In this document: positions 1 through 7,253 of the stretch, in pieces
Numbering within the stretch: the first letter of the stretch is position 1
Layout: every line of letters begins with the position of its first letter
Source: Pseudomonadota bacterium
GTDB lineage: Bacteria; Pseudomonadota; Gammaproteobacteria; Burkholderiales; Burkholderiaceae_B
Assembly: GCA_023423975.1 (NCBI GenBank)
Contig: JAFAEO010000057.1
Coordinates: 1-23,941 of the forward strand
Direction of reading: 5' to 3'
DNA: 23,941 nucleotides
Program-made: the position numbers and the translations under genes
The notes under the pieces: model-generated
What the model was told of the DNA's origin: nothing
Databases searched by the model: none
The model's input: the letters and a program-made list of their open reading frames with translations, nothing else

Positions 1-640
1 CGGTACCCTTCTTGGGGTGCCCTGCGTTGTTTGTTAAGCAGGAAAGATCGAAACTATAGCAAGCCATTTGACCCTTGGCAAGCCCAATTCACAAAATACT
101 TTGAACGCCTGAGCGTTTTAAGATCCGTAATTACCCTAAGCGCATGATTTGATTCAGTTTCACCTTTTTACGACATTTTTTATAATTTTTAACGCCGCTC
201 ACAACCCGTGTTGTTTTTGCAGCAAAATCGCAACATCGGGTGCACATCGGCACATGCAGCGCAGACGTTTTTGTACGCTTTTTCTACAAATGAGGGAAAT
301 TTCTCCTCGTTTGCGCGGCTAACTGGCAATTTATGCAGGCTGTGAATGTGTGATTTAGCCCAAAAACCACGATTTTTCGGCTGGCACCACTACTGAGTCC
401 AGGCGCTTTATGTCCACACGGCTAAAAAATGCCCTATTCAGCTTTGATTGAGCGCATTAGCAGGCCATACACTAACCATATCACTGGATATATCTGCCTT
501 ATATATATCTGCTTTATTATAGGCATCCACGCAAAGGGCAACGTTCCCAGGTAGGCAATAGCTATAACGGGTCTCCACAATTTGGCAAGCCGGACTTGTC
601 GTCGCCGGGTTCTTGGTCGCTGGGTTCTTGTATAGTCAGC

Positions 641-682
641 CTCTTTATATAAGCGCCCTTACTCTTTATATAAGCGCCCTTA
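641..682. repeat. 21-bp tandem direct repeat, two exact copies
   Basis: Positions 641-661 and 662-682 are identical 21-bp units, each containing CTTTATATAAG followed by CGCCC. The start of a third unit may be present at 683 but diverges. A shorter 9-bp direct repeat (GGGTTCTTG) lies just upstream at 607-615 and 622-630. The units sit at the start of the TATATA-rich zone. They could arise from replication slippage or be reiterated protein-binding sites; the sequence alone does not decide. Confidence 0.85.
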
Positions 683-1139
683 TATAGGTCTTTCATATAT
701 AGAGAGATAGCGGTCCCTATATATAGATGGTACAGACAATGCCTGTGATTTACTCATCCCTGATCAGTCCTCCCGCATGGGAAGCGTTTAAACAAAGGTA
801 TATATTACAAGGCGGCTCCACTTTAGCTATAACGCCTCTTTCTGCCGCGGCCCAAAAGCATGCGCCCGCGAACGCTCCTCTGTATCCTTATATAGGCATG
901 CTCCTATATATAGGTATAGGCACACTCCGATCCATACTTCCCTATCTCTATATAGAGAAGCCAGCCAGATGAGTTAGAAAGGTCGCTCATCATGCCCATG
1001 CATGACACAGGAATGTGCCCAGCGCCTGGGCAAAGAAGCGGGTCCTGGATCCGGGTCTTGCTCCGCTGCCCCGGGCCGGCTCCTCATAAAGCGCCTTCAG
1101 GCATCCATTCCCTGTCACGTGCATTGTTCCCCCGCGGGC

Positions 1140-1145
1140 TATAAT
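1140..1145 (+). promoter_or_regulatory. Consensus -10 box directly before the LysR start
   Basis: A perfect TATAAT ends 7 bases before the ATG at 1153. Transcription would begin at or next to the start codon, implying a leaderless mRNA. No Shine-Dalgarno-like sequence is present between the box and the ATG. No good -35 hexamer is seen 16-18 bp upstream; the closest, CTGTCA at 1112-1117, is too far away. Confidence 0.45.
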
Positions 1146-1152
1146 TGGCCCC

Positions 1153-2079
1153 ATGAATATTCGATTTCTGGAAACTTTCGTCTTGCTGGCCGAAATGCGC
1201 AATTTCCGTATGACCGCGGAACGCTTGCACACGACGCAGGCAGCCATCTCCAGCCGTATTGCTTCACTGGAGCAGGAGTTTGGCGTACGCCTGTTCGAGC
1301 GCAACGCCCGTGAAGTGTCCCTGACGCCCGACGGCAGCAAAGCCCTGGTTCATGCCGAACGCATGGTCAAGCTGCTGCGCGACATGAAAGAAGACATGCT
1401 GGATAAGCAGACTTATGCCGGCGTTATTCGCATTGGCGTGATTGAATCCATTGTGCACAGCTGGTTTCCCGAGTTTCTGGCCCGTCTGCACGAACGCTAT
1501 CCTCGCCTGAGAATTGAAATTACCAGCGACACCACCGCCCATTTGACCGAACAGCTCAATAAGGGGAGCCTGGACCTGGTACTGCAAGGCAACGCCATCC
1601 ATGTTTCCCAGGTCGATGCCATTGCCCTGGGTCAACTACCCATGCGCTGGGTCGCCAGCCCAACACTAGAAGTTGGCAATGATGTACTCAGCCTTGCCGA
1701 TCTGGCCGCCTTCCCCATCGTAAGTTTTGCGCGTGACTCCGAGCCCTACGCCGCCATCGAAAGAATGTTTGCTACAGCCGGAGACGTGTCCCTGCACCTT
1801 AACGGTATTTCTTCCGTGGCGACCATGATCAGACTGGTCCGAGACGGTTTTGGCGTGGCTGCCCTGCCACCGGCCATTATCCAGCAGGAGTTGAATGCGC
1901 AGACACTACAACTGCTGCGGGCTGATACAGTATTGCCACCGCTCGAGTTGCAGGCCGCGTTCCGCCACAATCAGGACAATCCGCTGGCCGAGACCATCGG
2001 CCTGATTGCTCAGGATGTGGCCATCGCATTTGCCACTAATCGAGGCCAGAGCATCGCCTGTGCCCCACTGCAAACCTGA
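1153..2079 (+). CDS. LysR-family transcriptional regulator
   Basis: A 308-residue protein of normal LysR length. Residues 1-60 form the family's winged helix-turn-helix, with the conserved stretch TTQAAISSRIASLEQEFG followed by RLFERN (residues 28-51) and a linker helix to about residue 90. The remainder (about 92-295) is the periplasmic-binding-protein-like effector domain. It lies 453 bp upstream of a co-directional permease-DUF2848-amidase set and is the probable activator of that set, responding to its substrate. The ATG at 1153 has no ribosome binding site but has a consensus -10 box just before it, so translation may be leaderless. The ligand cannot be read from the sequence. Confidence 0.93.
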   Translation: MNIRFLETFVLLAEMRNFRMTAERLHTTQAAISSRIASLEQEFGVRLFERNAREVSLTPDGSKALVHAERMVKLLRDMKEDMLDKQTYAGVIRIGVIESIVHSWFPEFLARLHERYPRLRIEITSDTTAHLTEQLNKGSLDLVLQGNAIHVSQVDAIALGQLPMRWVASPTLEVGNDVLSLADLAAFPIVSFARDSEPYAAIERMFATAGDVSLHLNGISSVATMIRLVRDGFGVAALPPAIIQQELNAQTLQLLRADTVLPPLELQAAFRHNQDNPLAETIGLIAQDVAIAFATNRGQSIACAPLQT

Positions 2080-2250
2080 AAGCCACCATCACATGGTCGC
2101 AGAACAGGCGCCAGGCATGACTTTGATCCTCCCTGCCTGCATTCCAAATCTAAGTATTTACCCTAGGATTGGTCTTTGCCTCTAAACAGGATTAACTTGT
2201 TTTCGGCGTTTAAAGTCGGTGCAAAACCATCGTAATCATCTGATCTTTAT

Positions 2251-2269
2251 GCATATTTTTGAAATATGC
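2251..2269. promoter_or_regulatory. Probable LysR-type operator (inverted repeat)
   Basis: GCATATTT, three bases, AAATATGC: perfect 8-bp arms containing the T-N11-A / ATAT-N7-ATAT geometry typical of LysR recognition sites. It lies about 57 bp upstream of the candidate -35 box. A second partial copy, CATATTTT at 2314-2321, abuts the -35. This matches the usual layout of a distal recognition site plus a promoter-proximal activation site. Binding by the LysR protein encoded just upstream is inferred. Confidence 0.5.
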
Positions 2270-2325
2270 GATTTGGCGAAGGGCAGCAATAAGATTTTGC
2301 AATCACTATTGCGCATATTTTCTTG

Positions 2326-2355
2326 TTGGACAGTCAAAAATGCGCTACCTACACT
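2326..2355 (+). promoter_or_regulatory. Candidate sigma70 promoter of the permease operon
   Basis: TTGGAC (2326-2331) and TACACT (2350-2355) are separated by 18 bp. Each hexamer matches four or more consensus positions. The near-consensus -35, the weak -10 and the adjoining LysR-type half-site would suit an activator-dependent promoter. Confidence 0.35.
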
Positions 2356-2532
2356 GCCCACATATAAGACCTAATGCAGCATAACGTTGCGCCATGTTGG
2401 CCGCAACAGGCAGTCTTATTTCCGGCCACGCCCCTGTAGAGGGCATCATCTGCGGCCACATTCCACCCACCGCTGACCGGCTCCTGGCGCCGGCCGGCCC
2501 TATTCAACACGCAACAGTAGTTGGAAAACACG

Positions 2533-3843
2533 ATGAATAACTCAAGCACTGCGACCAGCCCTAGCCTGGGCACCAACGCGAACGAACTGAAGGCAACCTA
2601 TGCAAAAATTGCCTGGCGACTGATCCCTTTCCTGGTCTTCCTATTTATTCTGGCCTGGCTGGACCGTGTTAACGTTGGTTTTGCCAAACTGCACATGCTG
2701 CAGGACCTGCAATTTAGCGAAGCCGTATATGGGCTTGGTGCCGGGATCTTTTTTATCGGCTATTTTCTTTTCGAAGTTCCCAGCAATCTGCTGCTGGAAA
2801 AAATCGGCGCCCGCAAAACGCTGGCTCGCATCACCATATTGTGGGGCGCCGCGTCCATCGGTATGGCGTATGTCACCACCCCCACGCAGTTCTATATCAT
2901 GCGCTTTTTACTCGGCGTATTTGAAGCCGGCTTCTTCCCGGGCGTGGTGCTTTATCTCACTTACTGGTTTCCGGCGGAATACCGGGCGCGTGTCAACGGG
3001 CTGTTCATGACCTCATTCGCGCTCGCTGGTGTGGTCGGCGGACCATTGGCCGGTCTGATTCTGAACGGTATGCAGGATGTAGGGCACCTGGCCAACTGGC
3101 AGTGGTTGTTCATTATTGAAGGTATTCCATCTGTCATAGCCGGCATGTTCGTGTTGAAATACCTGCCGGAAAAACCAGTAAACGCCAAATGGCTCACACC
3201 ACACGAGCAACAGGCGGTGACGCGGGCCCTTGAACTGGAAAACAGCCAGACAGGCAACAAGCATTTGTCATTCAAAGACGCCTATCGCAATTCTGCAATA
3301 TGGCTCTGTGCCGCAGTTTACTTTTGCATTGTCAGCGGCAACGCTACCATTGCATTCTGGAGTCCATCCATCATCAAAGCAATCGGCATCAACAATGACC
3401 TGATGATTGGTGTGCTCTCGGCCCTGCCCTTCATCGCCGGAACAATCGCCATGGTCTGGAATGGCGCTCACTCGGACAAAACCGGCGAACGTCGCATGCA
3501 TTGCGCCGTGGCAACATTGATCGCATGCCTGGGTCTGGTTGCCACCGGCATGCTATTGCACAATGCCCTGTTCGCGCTCATCGCCCTTACCATTGCCTCT
3601 GTCGGCATCCTGGCGGCCTTCCCGGTGTTCTGGTCTATTCCGGCTGCTTTTCTGGCCGGCACCGCCGCCGCTGGCGGTATTGCACTGATCAACTCCATAG
3701 GCAACCTTGCCGGATTTGTTGCGCCATACATGATTGGCTCATTGAAAACCAGCACCGGTTCATTGTCTTCCGGGCTTTATTTTGTGGCCGCACTGGAAAT
3801 ACTGGCCTCTATCCTGGTCATCCTTTTTGTCAAAAAGCGCTGA
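2533..3843 (+). CDS. MFS transporter, anion:cation symporter (ACS) family
   Basis: A 436-residue, twelve-helix major facilitator. The motif AWLDRVNVGFA after the first helix (residues 41-51) and the following GAGIFFIGYFLFEVPSN with EKIGARK are hallmarks of the ACS branch (phthalate, tartrate, glucarate and allantoate-type permeases), which import organic anions with protons. It probably brings the substrate of the downstream DUF2848/amidase pair into the cell; the substrate itself cannot be read. The ATG at 2533 is preferred to the in-frame TTG at 2521, which would add only four residues and has no better ribosome site. The DUF2848 gene follows after 81 bp. Confidence 0.92.
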   Translation: MNNSSTATSPSLGTNANELKATYAKIAWRLIPFLVFLFILAWLDRVNVGFAKLHMLQDLQFSEAVYGLGAGIFFIGYFLFEVPSNLLLEKIGARKTLARITILWGAASIGMAYVTTPTQFYIMRFLLGVFEAGFFPGVVLYLTYWFPAEYRARVNGLFMTSFALAGVVGGPLAGLILNGMQDVGHLANWQWLFIIEGIPSVIAGMFVLKYLPEKPVNAKWLTPHEQQAVTRALELENSQTGNKHLSFKDAYRNSAIWLCAAVYFCIVSGNATIAFWSPSIIKAIGINNDLMIGVLSALPFIAGTIAMVWNGAHSDKTGERRMHCAVATLIACLGLVATGMLLHNALFALIALTIASVGILAAFPVFWSIPAAFLAGTAAAGGIALINSIGNLAGFVAPYMIGSLKTSTGSLSSGLYFVAALEILASILVILFVKKR

Positions 3844-3924
3844 TCCAGCGCCCCCATCATTTCACAAGCATGCGTGACACCTCGCGCATGCATGCTCTCC
3901 CATCTGTTTATCAAGAGTATTGCC

Positions 3925-4608
3925 ATGAAACTTGAATTCTCACTTGTCCAAGACCCTGCAGCAACCGTTGTTGCTGATATTGACACCCTGATCGTTGCCG
4001 GCTGGGCTGGACGCGACATCAAAGCCATCGAACACCATATAGAAGAGCTGGCCGCCCTTGGCGTGCCCCGCCCCAGCGCGGTTCCGCTGTACTACAGGGT
4101 AGCCAACAATCAATTGACTCAGGCCAGCCACATTCAGGCCCTGGGCACTGACTCATCCGGCGAGGTTGAAGTCTTCGTGTTCACCGTGGATGGCACCATG
4201 TATGTCAGCCTGGCCTCAGACCATACTGATCGTAAACTGGAGGCCTATGGCGTGGCCGAATCCAAACAGGCTTGCGTCAAACCGGTAGCAACCTCGGCCT
4301 GGCGCTTTGACGAGGTGGTTGAACATTGGGACCAATTGATCATCCGCTCCTGGATCGAGGAAGATGGCAAAAAAGTACTGTATCAGGAAGGTACCCTGGA
4401 CAGCCTGCGTCTGCCACAGGAACTGATCAAAGGCTATACCGGCAACCAGAGCGTACTGCCCGAAGGACACGGTATGATTTGCGGCACGGTCGGCGCTATT
4501 GGCGGCATCCGTCCATCCAATACATTTGTGATGGAGCTGCACGACCCGGTCAAAAACCGCAGCCTGCAACACACATACCGTGTCGAAACGCTGCCTGTAG
4601 TGGCCTGA
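3925..4608 (+). CDS. DUF2848 family protein
   Basis: A 227-residue protein resembling DUF2848, a family found mainly in proteobacteria. It starts MKLEFSL and carries blocks such as PLYYRVANNQLTQA, GTDSSGEVE, SDHTDRKLEAYGV, and near the C-terminus GMICGTVGAIGGI and FVMELHDPVKNRS. No signal peptide or membrane segment is seen, so it should be cytoplasmic. The family has no firmly established reaction that I know of. Acidic and histidine residues in SDHTDRKLE and MELHDP would suit a metal-dependent hydrolase or lyase, but that is inference. An upstream in-frame GTG (3874) was rejected because the ATG at 3925 follows an AAGAG ribosome site. It sits between an ACS permease and an amidase, a grouping that suggests catabolism of an amide-bearing acid. 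Confidence 0.8.
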   Translation: MKLEFSLVQDPAATVVADIDTLIVAGWAGRDIKAIEHHIEELAALGVPRPSAVPLYYRVANNQLTQASHIQALGTDSSGEVEVFVFTVDGTMYVSLASDHTDRKLEAYGVAESKQACVKPVATSAWRFDEVVEHWDQLIIRSWIEEDGKKVLYQEGTLDSLRLPQELIKGYTGNQSVLPEGHGMICGTVGAIGGIRPSNTFVMELHDPVKNRSLQHTYRVETLPVVA

Positions 4609-4665
4609 TCATCCTCACTAGCAAGTTACTGTCCACTAATTTCATTTGTCATTAATGGTTGTCCA

Positions 4666-6021
4666 ATGAACTCTTCTGCATTTCCCAGTCTAGCCTCGCT
4701 GTCGCACGCGCTCGATGAAGGCTCTATCTCTTCGGTCCAACTGACGCAACAGGCCCTGGCGCGCGCAACCAGCGGCGAAGGTCCCAAGGTCTATACCCAG
4801 GTTTTCGACCAGCAAGCGCTGGCAGCAGCACAGGCAGCCGATACCCTGCGCCAGGCGGGCATACGACGCTCTGCGGTCGACGGTTTGCCCATATCGGTCA
4901 AGGATCTGTTTGATATCAAAGGCAAGCCTACACGCGCCGGCTCTGTCGTCTTGAACGATGCGCCCGCCGCCTCGGATAATGCCACGGTCGTACAGCGGTT
5001 GATCAACGCGGGCGCCATCATTATCGGCACTACCAATATGACCGAGTTTGCTTACTCTGGCCTGGGCGTGAACCCACATTACGGTACACCGCGCAACCCG
5101 TGGGAACGCAGCGTCGGCGAAGGGCGTATTCCGGGCGGCTCATCTTCCGGCGCCGCGGTATCAGTCACAGACGGGATGGCGGTAGCGGCCATTGGCTCGG
5201 ATACCGGCGGCTCTGTGCGCATCCCCTCTGCCCTGTGTGGGCTGACCGGCTTCAAACCAACTGCGCGCCGGGTGCCACAAGAAGGCGTCTTGCCGCTGTC
5301 TACGACCCTGGACTCCATCGGCCCGTTGGCCGCCAGCGTACAGTGCTGCGCTATATTGGACGCCCTGATGACCGGTGAAAATTACACACCGATTGCGCCC
5401 AAACCCCTCAAGGGCCTGCGCCTGCTGTTTCCCGGCAACGCCGTGCTTGACGGCGCTGACGCCCACGTCGCAGCAAGCTATGCACAGGTGCTATCGCAAC
5501 TGTCGGCGGCAGGGGCCATTATTGTGGAACAGGCCGTGCCGCCATTTGACCAGTTGCCCGGTATCAACGCCCAGGGCGGTTTCATTGCCGCCGAGGCCTG
5601 GGCATGGCATCGCCAGCTGATCGCGGACAAGGCCGACGCTTATGATCCACGCGTGGTCTCACGCATGTTGCGCGGCAAGCAAATTAGCGCCGCCGATTAT
5701 ATCGACCTGCTGCAGCGCCGCGAGCAGTGGATACAGCAATTACAAATGCAATTGGCGGACTATGACGCCATGATCATGCCTACCGTGCCGGTCATCGCGC
5801 CCACGATTGCCGAGCTGCGCGATGAAGAGGTATATCACAAAACCAATTTGCTGCTGTTGCGCAATCCCACCTTCATCAACTTCCTGGACGGTTGCGCGGT
5901 ATCGTTACCCTGCCATGCCCCGGGAACTGCACCCGTCGGCGTGAGCATAGCGGCGGCAGGCGGACATGATCGCACAGTCCTGGCGATCGCCAAAGCGGTG
6001 GAAACCCTGCTGCAAAGCTAG
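4666..6021 (+). CDS. Amidase-signature family hydrolase
   Basis: A 451-residue amidase of the family that includes GatA, malonamidase and allophanate hydrolase domains. The Ser-cisSer-Lys triad is complete: Lys79 in ISVKDLFD, cis-Ser159 in PGGSSSGAA and nucleophile Ser183 in GSDTGGSVRIPSALCG. No signal peptide is seen, so it acts in the cytoplasm on an amide or carbamoyl group. A GatA role is unlikely because gatB and gatC are absent and the neighbours are a permease and a DUF2848 protein. The ATG at 4666 is the first usable start; the ATG at 4654 is stopped at once. The 57-bp gap to DUF2848 suggests co-transcription. Exact substrate unknown. Confidence 0.9.
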   Translation: MNSSAFPSLASLSHALDEGSISSVQLTQQALARATSGEGPKVYTQVFDQQALAAAQAADTLRQAGIRRSAVDGLPISVKDLFDIKGKPTRAGSVVLNDAPAASDNATVVQRLINAGAIIIGTTNMTEFAYSGLGVNPHYGTPRNPWERSVGEGRIPGGSSSGAAVSVTDGMAVAAIGSDTGGSVRIPSALCGLTGFKPTARRVPQEGVLPLSTTLDSIGPLAASVQCCAILDALMTGENYTPIAPKPLKGLRLLFPGNAVLDGADAHVAASYAQVLSQLSAAGAIIVEQAVPPFDQLPGINAQGGFIAAEAWAWHRQLIADKADAYDPRVVSRMLRGKQISAADYIDLLQRREQWIQQLQMQLADYDAMIMPTVPVIAPTIAELRDEEVYHKTNLLLLRNPTFINFLDGCAVSLPCHAPGTAPVGVSIAAAGGHDRTVLAIAKAVETLLQS

Positions 6022-6029
6022 GGTTGACA

Positions 6030-6068
6030 GGTCGGCAATACAATCGCAAACTTTATGTATTGCCGACC
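6030..6068. terminator. Perfect 13-bp inverted repeat after the amidase gene
   Basis: GGTCGGCAATACA (6030-6042) and TGTATTGCCGACC (6056-6068) are exact inverse complements separated by 13 nt, 8 bp after the amidase stop and 41 bp before the next gene. A run of U is lacking on either side, so a classical intrinsic terminator is not certain. A perfect TTGACA touches its left edge (6024-6029). It could instead be an operator or a transcript-stabilising hairpin. Confidence 0.5.
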
Positions 6069-6109
6069 CATAAAAGCAAGCAAGGTCATCCGGCACAGGA
6101 GCTGCGACC

Positions 6110-6673
6110 ATGGACCACACTGCCCTTCCCGCCCGTACTGTTCGTTGGAAAAGCTGCGACAACACCGGCCTGGAACATTTCTGCCTGCATATGAATGCCG
6201 ACACGATCCAGGGCGAGGGCGTCGTGATCGGCGCTAGAGGCGGCACACCCTATGGCCTGCACTACCGGGTCACGACAGACATGCAATGGCGCACCCTCGA
6301 GGTGTGGGTGCGCATGGCCAGCGGCGTTTTTTTGCATGTTTTTTCCGACGGCCAGGGACACTGGACCGATGACAAAGGCGACGCAATGCCCAATCTGGAC
6401 GGCTGCATCGATGTGGATATTGCGGCTACCCCGTTTACCAATACCCTGCCGATACGGCGGCTCTCCCTGAGCGAGGGGTGCACTACCGACCTTACCATGG
6501 CCTATGTGCCCTTGCCATCCCTGCAAATGTGCCCCGATGGGCAACGTTACACCCGTATTGCCAGCCGACGTTATCTATACGAGAGTGCCGACCGGGATTT
6601 TTCTGCCGAACTGGCGGTGGACGAGGATGGGCTTGTCATGGATTATCCCGGACTGTTTCGGCGACTGGGATAA
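6110..6673 (+). CDS. Putative glycolipid-binding protein (DUF1089 type)
   Basis: A 187-residue protein resembling the putative glycolipid-binding family (formerly DUF1089). Typical features are the opening RTVRWKSCDNTGLEHF, then YRVTTDMQWRTLEVWV, and GHWTDDKGDAMPNLDGCIDVDIAATPFTNTLPIRRL in pieces across residues 80-125. The C-terminus reads RYLYESADRDFSAELAVDEDGLVMDYPGLFRRL. No signal peptide, so probably cytoplasmic. The family name rests on structural similarity and I know of no proven reaction. The ATG at 6110 has an AGGAG site 8 bp upstream. It follows the amidase after 88 bp that include a strong hairpin, so it may be an independent transcript. Confidence 0.8.
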   Translation: MDHTALPARTVRWKSCDNTGLEHFCLHMNADTIQGEGVVIGARGGTPYGLHYRVTTDMQWRTLEVWVRMASGVFLHVFSDGQGHWTDDKGDAMPNLDGCIDVDIAATPFTNTLPIRRLSLSEGCTTDLTMAYVPLPSLQMCPDGQRYTRIASRRYLYESADRDFSAELAVDEDGLVMDYPGLFRRLG

Positions 6674-6878
6674 CACCGTTATGACCCGACAATAAACCCG
6701 TCGGGATCTGAATAGCCGTGGTAAGAACAACATCCGGACTGGCTACCGACGCACTGCACCCCATTAAAAAACGTCCAACCATGCTGGTGAACACCACTCT
6801 ATCCAATGGTCTTGCGGTTTCCTATGATGCAGTGGGGTGTGCGCAGTCGTCGCGTGGCAATGCCGGCCACACCCTGCC

Positions 6879-7250
6879 TCATTGCACCGGCGTAACCTGC
6901 AGTTCCTGTCGGATAACGGGATGGATCCAGCAACGCAGCACAACAGTGCCGCCTGCCTCCAGTACAAAAGACTTTTCTGTACCCGGCAACTGCGTATCCA
7001 GGGAAACGATCTTGCCGTTTCCATAGGTCACGTAAATGCTATGTGCAATATCGGCTGCATTGACGATACGTATGCGATCGCCCACGCTTGCCGTGAAATC
7101 GGGTTTGCTCAGTTCGTGATGATTCAATATCAGCACATGATCAGCCGTTGCGGCCATAACAGGGGAATAAAAAGTCACCAGCTGCACAGAGCAAGCACCA
7201 ACACCAAGCCCCATACGCTGTATGAATGTACGCCGCGTCATATCTTTCAT
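6879..7250 (-). CDS. Tat-exported cupredoxin-like protein, probable MauL position
   Basis: A 123-residue protein with a twin-arginine signal (TRRTFIQ, residues 5-11, then a hydrophobic stretch ending near PVMAATA). The mature part is a single cupredoxin-like domain: VGDRIRIVNAADIAHSIYV and the C-terminal loop LRCWIHPVIRQEL. The ligand set found in amicyanin (His, Cys-x2-His-x2-Met) is visible as His70, Cys107 and His110, but the axial position is Ile113. It is the last gene of the minus-strand mau operon, 3 bp after mauG, with a GGAGG site. In the mauFBEDAGLMN arrangement this is the mauL slot; in Paracoccus-type clusters amicyanin (mauC) follows mauA instead. I favour MauL-like over amicyanin. 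A copper site with high potential, or a copper carrier, is possible; function unproven. Confidence 0.75.
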   Translation of the reverse strand: MKDMTRRTFIQRMGLGVGACSVQLVTFYSPVMAATADHVLILNHHELSKPDFTASVGDRIRIVNAADIAHSIYVTYGNGKIVSLDTQLPGTEKSFVLEAGGTVVLRCWIHPVIRQELQVTPVQ

Positions 7251-7253
7251 GGT

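Larger units (their letters stand above)
1..1152. other. Long non-coding region with TATATA palindromes
   Basis: No convincing gene is seen in about 1.15 kb. The first 25 bases can form a weak hairpin (arms 2-8 and 15-21, one G-U pair) followed by a T-rich stretch, possibly the terminator of a gene to the left. From about 480 to 960 the sequence is AT-rich and contains at least nine TATATA-type cores, several perfectly palindromic, plus a 21-bp tandem repeat. The 81-codon ORF at 727-972 runs through these repeats and has no ribosome binding site, so it was not called. The last 100 bases hold the promoter of the LysR gene. Confidence 0.7.
2080..2532. other. Regulatory gap upstream of the permease gene
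   Basis: This 453-bp gap holds no credible gene. It contains a LysR-type inverted repeat (2251-2269), a related half-site near 2312-2319, and a sigma70-like promoter (2326-2355). That leaves a leader of about 170 nt before the permease start. The minus-strand ORF at 2349-2576 is unsupported. Confidence 0.6.

Noticed and set aside
480..960. CRISPR array
   Set aside because: Repeats are short, imperfect and unevenly spaced, with no regular spacers and no cas genes.
727..972. 81-codon plus-strand reading frame
   Set aside because: It runs through the TATATA repeats, has no ribosome site, and its composition follows the repeat rather than a protein family.
3874..3924. N-terminal extension of the DUF2848 protein from GTG
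   Set aside because: The added residues do not look like the family start, and the downstream ATG has a ribosome site at normal spacing.
6685..6705. Terminator after the glycolipid-binding-type gene
   Set aside because: CCCGAC/GTCGGG gives only a 6-bp stem with a 9-nt loop and no U-tract, too weak to list.
6879..7250. Canonical amicyanin (mauC)
   Set aside because: The axial Met is Ile, and the gene follows mauG rather than mauA.
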